NCBI RefSeq assembly: GCF_000003605.2
Contig: NW_003120491.1
Location: 1-24,983, forward strand
Reading direction: 5' to 3'
From: Saccoglossus kowalevskii
Lineage: Eukaryota; Hemichordata; Enteropneusta; Harrimaniidae
Length of the DNA: 24,983 nt
Shown: piece after piece, positions 18,416 through 24,983 of the stretch
Position numbering within the stretch: position 1 is the stretch's first letter
Layout of the letters: each line of letters starts with the position of its first letter
Notes under the pieces: generated by a model
Told to the model about the DNA's origin: nothing
Databases searched by the model: none
What the model saw: only the letters and a program-made list of their open reading frames with translations
Made by a program: the position numbers and the translations under genes

Positions 18416-18605
18416 TAGCCAGTCATGTTCGGATTACGTGTTACGCAGTAAGCGACGAATAAGTATAGTGCATTGATCTTGCATTTAATCTGCAGTTTAT
18501 GATGACTGCGTGATTATGTTTGCTTACCTGTTACCCTGGAAAAGAATTGAAAGTAGAATCCCAAAATACGACTCAAAACATCAAAACAAAACATAACGCA
18601 CAATC

Positions 18606-18677
18606 TGCCGAGACCAGGATTCGAATCTGCGTTATTGCGGCCACAACGGAATGACCTAACCACTAGACGATTACGGC
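18606..18677 (-). pseudogene. tRNA-His-like copy 73 (GTG)
   Basis: As copy 63 (G53A, C49G, A24U, G6A) with added G29C, also seen in copy 83. Confidence 0.7.
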
Positions 18678-18865
18678 TAGCCAGCCATGTTCGAATTACA
18701 TGCTACTCAGTAAGCGACAAAAACGTAAGTGCATTGATCTTGCATTTTATCTGCAGTTTATGATGACTGCGTTATTATGTTCCGTAACCTGTTACTCTGA
18801 AATGGAATTGAATGTAGTATCCCAAAATACGACTCAAAACAATAAGAACTACATATAGCACAATC

Positions 18866-18937
18866 TGCCGAGACCAGGATTCGAATCTGGGTTATTGCGG
18901 CCACAACGCAATGTCCTAACCACTAGACGATCACGGC
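18866..18937 (-). tRNA. tRNA-His-like copy 74 (GTG), G53A
   Basis: G53A only. Confidence 0.6.
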
Positions 18938-19124
18938 TAGCCAGCCATGTTCGGATATCGTGCTACTCAGTAAGCGACGAATAAGTATAGTGCATTGATA
19001 TTGCATTTAATCTGCAGTTTATGATGACTGCGTGATTATGTTTGCTAACCTGTACCCTGGAATAGAATTGAATGTAGAATTCAAAAATACGAATCAAAAC
19101 AAAACAACGACATATCGCACAATC

Positions 19125-19196
19125 TGCCGAGACCTGGATTCGAATCTGGGTTATTGCGGCCACAACGCAATGACCTAACCACTGGACGATCACGCC
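19125..19196 (-). pseudogene. tRNA-His-like copy 75 (GTG)
   Basis: C2G, U63A, G53A, A24U and U13C. It lacks the C69U and G57A seen in copy 65. Confidence 0.7.
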
Positions 19197-19382
19197 TAGC
19201 CAGCCATGTTCGAATTATGTGCTACTCAGTAAGCGACAAAAAGTAAGTGCATTGATCTTGCATTTTATCTGCAGTTTATGATGACTGCGTGATTATGTTT
19301 CGTAACCTGTTACTCTGAAATGGAATTGAATGTAGAATACCAAAATACGACTCAAACACAAGAACTACATATAGCACAAATC

Positions 19383-19454
19383 TGCCGAGACCAGGTTTCG
19401 AATCTGGGTTATTGCGGCCACAACGGAATGTCCTAACCACTAGACGATCACGGC
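19383..19454 (-). pseudogene. tRNA-His-like copy 76 (GTG)
   Basis: U60A, G53A and G29C. Its trailer has lost bases (ctcaaacacaag), which removes the usual first T4 run. Confidence 0.68.
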
Positions 19455-19645
19455 TAGCCAGCCATGTTCGGATATCGTGCTACTCAGTAAGCGACGATTA
19501 AGTATAGTGCATTGATATTGCATTTAATCTACAGTTTATGATGACTGCGTGATTATGTTTGCAAACCTGTTACCCTGGAAAAGAATTGAATGTAGTATCC
19601 CAAAATACAACTCTAAACAACAAAGCAACAACATATCGCACAATC

Positions 19646-19717
19646 TGCCGAGACCAGCATTTGAACCTGTCTTATTGCGGCCACAACGCAATGCCCTAAC
19701 CACTAGACGATCACGGC
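19646..19717 (-). pseudogene. tRNA-His-like copy 77 (GTG)
   Basis: C61G, G57A, C49A and A24G as copy 67, plus C47G. Confidence 0.7.
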
Positions 19718-19906
19718 TAGCCAGTCATGTTCGAATTACGTGCTACTCAGGAAGCGTCGAATATGTATAGTGCATTGATCTTGCATTTAATCTGCAGTTT
19801 ATGATGACTGCGTGATTATGTTTCGTAACCTGTTACTCTGAAATGGAATTGAATGTAGAATCCCAAAATACGACTCAAAACAACAAGAACTACATATAGC
19901 ACAATC

Positions 19907-19978
19907 TGACGAGACTAGGATTCGAACCTGGGTTATTGCGGCCACAACGCAATGTCCTAACCACTAGACGATCACGGC
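19907..19978 (-). pseudogene. tRNA-His-like copy 78 (GTG)
   Basis: G71U and G64A, as in copy 68. Confidence 0.65.
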
Positions 19979-20167
19979 TAGCCAGTTACATTCGGAGGAA
20001 GTGTTGCTCAGTAAGCGAAGAATAAGTATAGTGCATTGATCTTGCATTTAATCTAAAGTTTATGATGACTGCGTGATTATGTTTGCTAACCTGTTACTCT
20101 GAAATGGAATTGAATGTAGAATACCAAAATACGACTCAAAACAACAAGAACTACATATAGCACAATC

Positions 20168-20239
20168 TGCCGAGACCAGCATTCGAACCTGTGTTATTGC
20201 GGCCACAACGCATTGTCCTAACCACTAGACGATCACGGC
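20168..20239 (-). pseudogene. tRNA-His-like copy 79 (GTG)
   Basis: C61G, C49A and U27A. Unlike copy 69 it keeps U32. Confidence 0.7.
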
Positions 20240-20398
20240 TGGCCAGTCATGTTCGAATTACGTGCTACTCAGGAAGCTTCGAATATGTATAGTGCATTGA
20301 TCTTGCATTTAATCTGCAGTTTATGATGACTGCGTGATTATGTTTCGTAACCTGTTACTCTGAAATGGAATTGAATGTAGAATCCCAAAATACGACTC

Positions 20399-20402
20399 AA
20401 AA
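20399..20402 (-). terminator. T4 run after copy 80
   Basis: TTTT, 26 nt beyond the gene. Confidence 0.5.
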
Positions 20403-20428
20403 CAACAAGAACTACATATAGCACAATC

Positions 20429-20500
20429 TGCCGAGACCAGGATTCGAACCTGGGTTATTGCGGCCACAACGCAATGTCCTAACCACTAGACGATCACGGC
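20429..20500 (-). tRNA. tRNA-His (GTG) copy 80, majority sequence
   Basis: Exact majority sequence in the second ten-monomer block, with a T4 run 26 nt downstream of the gene. Confidence 0.82.
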
Positions 20501-20689
20501 TAGCCAGCCACGTTCGGAGTAAGTGTTGCTCAGTAAGCGAAGAATAAGTATAGTGCATTGATCTTGCATTTAATCTAAAGTTTATGATGACTGCGTGATT
20601 ATGTTTGCTAACCTGTTACTCTGAAATGGAATTGAATGTAGAATACCAAAATACGACTCAAAACAACAAGAACTACATATCGCACAATC

Positions 20690-20761
20690 TGCCGAGACCA
20701 GGATTCGAACCTGGGTTATTGCGGCCACAACGCATTGTCCTAACCACAAGACGATCACGGC
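20690..20761 (-). tRNA. tRNA-His-like copy 81 (GTG), U27A/A14U
   Basis: A27-A43 mismatch as copy 71, plus loss of conserved A14. Confidence 0.6.
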
Positions 20762-20952
20762 TGGCCAGTCATCTTCGAATTACGTGCTACTCAGGAAGCG
20801 TCGAATATGTATAGTGCATTGATCTTGCATTTTATCTGCAGTTTATGATGACTGCGTGATTATGTTTACTAATCTGTTACCCTGGAATAGAATTGAATGT
20901 AGAATCCCAAAATACGACTCAAAACAACAAAACAACGACATAACGCACAATC

Positions 20953-21024
20953 TGCCGAGACCAGGATTCGAACCAAGGTTATTGCGGCCACAACGCAATG
21001 TCCTAACCACTAGACGATCACGGC
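20953..21024 (-). tRNA. tRNA-His-like copy 82 (GTG), T-stem variant
   Basis: A51U and C50U, as in copy 72. Confidence 0.6.
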
Positions 21025-21214
21025 TAGCCAGTCATGTTCGGATTACGTGTTACGCAGTAAGCGACGAATAAGTATAGTGCATTGATCTTGCATTTAATCT
21101 GCAGTTTATGATGACTGCGTGATTATGTTTGCTTACCTGTTACCCTGGAAAAGAATTGAAAGTAGAATCCCAAAATACGACTCAAAACATCAAAACAAAA
21201 CATAACGCACAATC

Positions 21215-21286
21215 TGCCGAGACCAGGATTCGAATCTGCGTTATTGCGGCCACAACGGAATGACCTAACCACTAGACGATTACGGC
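21215..21286 (-). pseudogene. tRNA-His-like copy 83 (GTG)
   Basis: G53A, C49G, G29C, A24U and G6A, as in copy 73. Confidence 0.7.
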
Positions 21287-21474
21287 TAGCCTGCCATGTT
21301 CGAATTACATGCTACTCAGTAAGCGACAAAAACGTAAGTGCATTGATCTTGCATTTTATCTGCAGTTTATGATGACTGCGTTATTATGTTCCGTAACCTG
21401 TTACTCTGAAATGGAATTGAATGTAGTATCCCAAAATACGACTCAAAACAATAAGAACTACATATAGCACAATC

Positions 21475-21546
21475 TGCCGAGACCAGGATTCGAATCTGGG
21501 TTATTGCGGCCACAACGCAATGTCCTAACCACTAGACGATCACGGC
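21475..21546 (-). tRNA. tRNA-His-like copy 84 (GTG), G53A
   Basis: G53A only. Confidence 0.6.
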
Positions 21547-21733
21547 TAGCCAGCCATGTTCGGATATCGTGCTACTCAGTAAGCGACGAATAAGTATAGT
21601 GCATTGATATTGCATTTAATCTGCAGTTTATGATGACTGCGTGATTATGTTTGCTAACCTGTACCCTGGAATAGAATTGAATGTAGAATTCAAAAATACG
21701 AATCAAAACAAAACAACGACATATCGCACAATC

Positions 21734-21805
21734 TGCCGAGACCAGGATTCGAATCTGGGTTATTGCGGCCACAACGCAATGACCTAACCACTGGACGATC
21801 ACGCC
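21734..21805 (-). pseudogene. tRNA-His-like copy 85 (GTG)
   Basis: C2G, G53A, A24U and U13C, the least changed of the copy 39/65/75/85 family. Confidence 0.7.
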
Positions 21806-21993
21806 TAGCCAGCCATGTTCGAATTATGTGCTACTCAGTAAGCGACAAAAAAGTAAGTGCATTGATCTTGCATTTTATCTGCAGTTTATGATGACTGCGT
21901 GATTATGTTTCGTAACCTGTTACTCTGAAATGGAATTGAATGTAGAATACCAAAATACGACTCAAAACAACAAGAACTACATATAGCACAATC

Positions 21994-22065
21994 TGCCGAG
22001 ACCAGGTTTCGAATCTGGGTTATTGCGGCCACAACGGAATGTCCTAACCACTAGACGATCACGGC
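21994..22065 (-). pseudogene. tRNA-His-like copy 86 (GTG)
   Basis: U60A, G53A and G29C. The trailer is of normal length, unlike copy 76. Confidence 0.68.
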
Positions 22066-22256
22066 TAGCCAGCCATGTTCGGATATCGTGCTACTCAGTA
22101 AGCGACGATTAAGTATAGTGCATTGATATTGCATTTAATCTACAGTTTATGATGACTGCGTGATTATGTTTGCAAACCTGTTACCCTGGAAAAGAATTGA
22201 ATGTAGTATCCCAAAATACAACTCTAAACAACAAAGCAACAACATATCGCACAATC

Positions 22257-22328
22257 TGCCGAGACCAGCATTTGAACCTGTGTTATTGCGGCCACAACGC
22301 AATGCCCTAACCACTAGACGATCACGGC
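22257..22328 (-). pseudogene. tRNA-His-like copy 87 (GTG)
   Basis: C61G, G57A, C49A and A24G, as in copy 67. Confidence 0.7.
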
Positions 22329-22517
22329 TAGCCAGTCATGTTCGAATTACGTGCTACTCAGGAAGCGTCGAATATGTATAGTGCATTGATCTTGCATTTA
22401 ATCTGCAGTTTATGATGACTGCGTGATTATGTTTCGTAACCTGTTACTCTGAAATGGAATTGAATGTAGAATCCCAAAATACGACTCAAAACAACAAGAA
22501 CTACATATAGCACAATC

Positions 22518-22589
22518 TGACGAGACTAGGATTCGAAGCTGGGTTATTGCGGCCACAACGCAATGTCCTAACCACTAGACGATCACGGC
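22518..22589 (-). pseudogene. tRNA-His-like copy 88 (GTG)
   Basis: G71U and G64A plus G53C, so the B box is also lost here. Confidence 0.68.
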
Positions 22590-22778
22590 TAGCCAGTTAC
22601 GTTCGGAGGAAGTGTTGCTCAGTAAGCGAAGAATAAGTATAGTGCATTGATCTTGCATTTAATCTAAAGTTTATGATGACTGCGTGATTATGTTTGCTAA
22701 CCTGTTACTCTGAAATGGAATTGAATGTAGAATACCAAAATACGACTCAAAACAACAAGAACTACATATCGCACAATC

Positions 22779-22850
22779 TGCCGAGACCAGCATTCGAACC
22801 TGTGTTATTGCGGCCACAACGCATTGTCCTAACCACTAGACGATCACGGC
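22779..22850 (-). pseudogene. tRNA-His-like copy 89 (GTG)
   Basis: C61G, C49A and U27A, as in copy 79. Confidence 0.7.
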
Positions 22851-23039
22851 TGGCCAGTCATGTTCGAATTACGTGCTACTCAGGAAGCGTCGAATATGTA
22901 TAGTGCATTGATCTTGCATTTAATCTGCAGTTTATGATGACTGCGTGATTATGTTTCGTAACCTGTTACTCTGAAATGGAATTGAATGTAGAATCCCAAA
23001 ATACGACTCAAAACAACAAGAACTACATATAGCACAATC

Positions 23040-23111
23040 TGCCGAGACCAGGATTCGAACCTGGGTTATTGCGGCCACAACGCAATGTCCTAACCACTAG
23101 ACGATCAAGGC
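23040..23111 (-). tRNA. tRNA-His-like copy 90 (GTG), G4U
   Basis: G4U as copy 37. It stands where copies 70 and 80 have the exact majority sequence, so the switch of template falls inside this gene near its 5' end. Confidence 0.63.
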
Positions 23112-23300
23112 TAGCCAGTCACGTTCGGAGTAAGTGTTGCTCAGTAAGCGAAGAATAAGTATAGTGCATTGTTCTTGCATTTAATCTAAAGTTTATGATG
23201 ACTGCGTGATTATGTTTGCTAACCTGTTACTCTGAAATGGAATTGAATGTAGAATACCGAAATAGGACTCAAAACATCAAGAACTACATATCGCACAATC

Positions 23301-23372
23301 TGCCGAGACCAGGATTCGAACCTGGGTTATTGCGGGCACAACGCAATGTCCTAACCACTAGACGATCACGGC
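23301..23372 (-). tRNA. tRNA-His-like copy 91 (GTG), G37C
   Basis: G37C only. Gene and flank match copy 6 at the other end of the window. Confidence 0.68.
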
Positions 23373-23561
23373 TAGCCTGTCGTGTTCGAATTACGTGCTA
23401 TTCAGTAAGTGACGAATATGTATAGTGCATTGATCTTGCATTTAATCTGCAGTTTATGATGACTGCGTGATTATGTTTCGTAACCTGTTACTCTGAAATG
23501 GAATTAAATGTAGAATACCAAAATACGACTCAAAACAACAAGAACTACATATAGCACAATC

Positions 23562-23633
23562 TGACGAGACTAGGATTCGAACCTGGGTTATTGCGGCCAC
23601 AACGCAATGTCCTAACCACTAGACGATCACGGC
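23562..23633 (-). pseudogene. tRNA-His-like copy 92 (GTG)
   Basis: G71U and G64A. It repeats the copy 68/78/88 type four monomers after copy 88. Confidence 0.65.
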
Positions 23634-23822
23634 TAGCCAGTTTCGTTCGGAGGAAGTGTTGCTCAGTAAGCGAAGAATAAGTATAGTGCATTGATCTTGC
23701 ATTTAATCTAAAGTTTATGATGACTGCGTGATTATGTTTGCTAACCTGTTACTCTGAAATGGAATTGAATGTAGAATACCAAAATACGACTCAAAACAAC
23801 AAGAACTACATATCGCACAATC

Positions 23823-23894
23823 TGCCGAGACCAGCATTCGAACCTGTGTTATTGCGGCCACAACGCATTGTCCTAACCACTAGACGATCACGGC
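23823..23894 (-). pseudogene. tRNA-His-like copy 93 (GTG)
   Basis: C61G, C49A and U27A, four monomers after copy 89 (1,044 bp). Confidence 0.7.
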
Positions 23895-24053
23895 TGGCCA
23901 GTCATGTTCGAATTACGTGCTACTCAGGAAGCGTCGAATATGTATAGTGCATTGATCTTGCATTTAATCTGCAGTTTATGATGACTGCGTGATTATGTTT
24001 CGTAACCTGTTACTCTGAAAAGGAATTGAATGTAGAATCCCAAAATACGACTC

Positions 24054-24057
24054 AAAA
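24054..24057 (-). terminator. T4 run after copy 94
   Basis: TTTT, 26 nt beyond the gene. Confidence 0.5.
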
Positions 24058-24083
24058 CAACAAGAACTACATATAGCACAATC

Positions 24084-24155
24084 TGCCGAGACCAGGATTC
24101 GAACCTGGGTTATTGCGGCCACAACGCAATGTCCTAACCACTAGACGATCACGGC
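24084..24155 (-). tRNA. tRNA-His (GTG) copy 94, majority sequence
   Basis: Exact majority sequence. The T4 run lies 26 nt after the gene, and the 5' flank is the cattgttcttgc variant of copies 37 and 90. Confidence 0.82.
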
Positions 24156-24345
24156 TAGCCAGTCACGTTCGGAGTAAGTGTTGCTCAGTAAGCGAAGAAT
24201 AAGTATAGTGCATTGTTCTTGCATTTAATCTAAAGTTATGATGACTGCGTGATTATGTTTGCTAACCTTGTTACCCTGGAAAGAATTGAATGTAGTATCC
24301 CAAAATACAACTCAAAACAACAAAGCAACAACATATCGCACAATC

Positions 24346-24416
24346 TGCCGAGACCAGCATTTGAACTGTGTTATTGCGGCCACAACGCAATGCCCTAACC
24401 ACTAGACGAACACGGC
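24346..24416 (-). pseudogene. tRNA-His-like copy 95, T-stem base deleted
   Basis: A one-base deletion in the 5' T strand comes with C61G, G57A and A7U. It derives from the copy 67/87 type. Confidence 0.7.
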
Positions 24417-24605
24417 TAGCCAGTTACGTTCGGAGGAAGTGTTGCTCAGTAAGCGAAGAATAAGTATAGTGCATTGATCTTGCATTTAATCTAAAGTTTA
24501 TGATGACTGCGTGATTATGTTTGCTAACCTGTTACTCTGAAATGGAATTGAATGTAGAATACCAAAATACGACTCAAAACAACAAAAACTACATATCGCA
24601 CAATC

Positions 24606-24677
24606 TGCCGAGACCAGGATTCGAACCTGTGTTATTGCGGCCACAACGCATTGTCCTAACCACTAGACGATCATGGC
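24606..24677 (-). pseudogene. tRNA-His-like copy 96 (GTG)
   Basis: C49A, U27A and G4A break three stems. B box perfect. Confidence 0.66.
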
Positions 24678-24866
24678 TGGCCAGTCATGTTCGAATTACG
24701 TGCTACTCAGGAAGCGTCGAATATGTATAGTGCATTGATCTTGCATTTAATCTGCAGTTTATGATGACTGCGTGATTATGTTTCGTAACCTGTTACTCTG
24801 AAATGGAATTGAATGTAGAATCCCAAAATACGACTCAAAACAACAAGAACTACATATAGCACAATC

Positions 24867-24938
24867 TGCCGAGACCAGCATTCGAACCTGGGTTATTGCG
24901 GCCACAACGCAATGTCCTAACCACTAGACGATCACGGC
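24867..24938 (-). tRNA. tRNA-His-like copy 97 (GTG), C61G
   Basis: C61G only, which breaks 53:61 and the B box. The window ends in its 5' flank. Confidence 0.6.
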
Positions 24939-24983
24939 TAGCCAGTCACGTTCGGAGTAAGTGTTGCTCAGTAAGCGAAGAAT

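Larger units (their letters stand above)
18416..21024. repeat. Ten-monomer higher-order repeat, copy 2
   Basis: This 2,609-bp segment (copies 73 to 82) is collinear with the preceding block. Small differences arose after duplication, such as G29C in copy 73, a lost CA-rich stretch before copy 76 and A14U in copy 81. Confidence 0.9.
21025..23106. repeat. Ten-monomer higher-order repeat, copy 3 (partial, ~8 monomers)
   Basis: Copies 83 to 89 and most of copy 90 follow the same order as the two preceding blocks. At about 23107 the sequence switches to the gatcaagg type of monomer also seen at copy 37, so the block is cut inside copy 90. Confidence 0.85.
1..24983 (-). repeat. tRNA-His-derived tandem satellite array, ~261-bp monomer
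   Basis: Ninety-seven tRNA-like copies recur head to tail, all on the minus strand, with starts 260-265 bp apart except at two truncated monomers (about 169 bp). Each monomer has a 72-nt tRNA-His-like segment and a spacer of about 189 bp. The spacer holds a conserved tract with a tgcattgatcttgcattt core, a TATA-like word in most copies, the atgatgactgcgtgatt block and an A/C-rich tract whose complement supplies T4 runs. Spacer segments come in a few alternative forms (for example gctaacctgttaccctgg or cgtaacctgttactctga; acaagaactacatatagc or acaaaacataacgc) that are reassorted among monomers, so the array is a mosaic. No stretch over 300 bases lacks a tRNA-like copy. The array runs off both edges. 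Confidence 0.97.

Noticed and set aside
6492-21802. Minus-strand open frames of 75-82 codons
   Set aside because: They also read through the tRNA-like segment and spacer, and appear only where particular monomer variants lack a stop. Their recurrence follows the block duplications.
138-24730. Plus-strand open frames of 60-83 codons that recur with similar proteins (starts such as MIMFANLLPW or MLTCYSEMEL)
   Set aside because: They are translations of the satellite itself and read antisense through the tRNA segment. They recur because 261 is a multiple of three, and each ends in the spacer. No longer frame, splice pattern or codon bias supports a protein.
232-24938. Retroelement primer-binding site complementary to tRNA-His
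   Set aside because: The complement of the tRNA 3' end is simply the tRNA gene itself. No LTR, gag-pol frames or polypurine tract lie nearby.
1-24983. CRISPR array
   Set aside because: The interval is about 261 bp and the 189-bp 'spacers' are themselves conserved among units, unlike unique CRISPR spacers. The repeated element is a tRNA.
1-24983. tRNA-derived SINE copies
   Set aside because: Units are strictly head to tail with constant spacing. No poly-A or simple-repeat tails, target-site duplications or unrelated flanking DNA are visible, and the tRNA is full length.
1-24983. Mitochondrial or bacterial tRNA cluster
   Set aside because: Only one isoacceptor is present, CCA is not encoded, the B box and D arm are of the nuclear eukaryotic type, and T-run stops follow the genes.

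Overview
The whole window is one head-to-tail tandem array with no protein-coding gene that I can support. The monomer is about 261 bp (about 261.3 bp averaged over the full-length units). It consists of a 72-nt tRNA-His-like gene, read on the minus strand, plus a spacer of about 189 bp. I count 97 copies, numbered 1 to 97 from left to right. Copy 1 is cut by the left edge, copies 12 and 16 sit in truncated monomers, and the right edge falls in a spacer, so the array continues on both sides.

The tRNA unit folds as a eukaryotic nuclear tRNA. It has a 7-bp acceptor, a 4-bp D stem, a 5-bp anticodon stem with loop UUGUGGC (anticodon GUG, His), a 4-nt variable loop, a 5-bp T arm with a perfect B box (GGTTCGAATCC), discriminator A73, no encoded CCA and no intron. 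Every copy in which position 68 is present has U68, facing U5 (C5 in truncated copies 12 and 16), so the acceptor always has an unpaired 5:68 position. Six copies (11, 15, 33, 70, 80, 94) match the 72-nt majority sequence exactly; the others carry one to several changes, many of which break the B box or a stem. Most copies have a T4 run about 15 to 30 nt downstream of the tRNA 3' end, suitable as a Pol III terminator. Base numbers in the entries follow standard tRNA numbering.

Layout: 1-2302 holds a six-monomer duplication (copies 1-3 resemble copies 7-9). 2321-3957 holds a duplicated block of about 952 bp with the two truncated monomers. 3965-7965 holds three trios that begin with a copy carrying a 4-nt T-loop insertion. 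4229-6132 and 10766-12671 are the same eight-monomer series. 10243-15804 reiterates a four-monomer cassette at spacings of 10, 5 and 4 monomers. 15805-23106 is a ten-monomer higher-order repeat of about 2.61 kb in two full copies and one partial copy. 23107-24983 is a reshuffled tail.

Organism: the tRNA type (B box, no CCA, T-run terminators) and the satellite organisation indicate a eukaryote. The tRNA sequence resembles invertebrate tRNA-His as I remember it, so an invertebrate animal is my best guess, with low confidence. Whether the array is a working tRNA-His amplification or a satellite grown from a tRNA pseudogene cannot be settled from sequence alone. The fixed acceptor mismatch and the many B-box changes favour a satellite with at most a minority of active copies.
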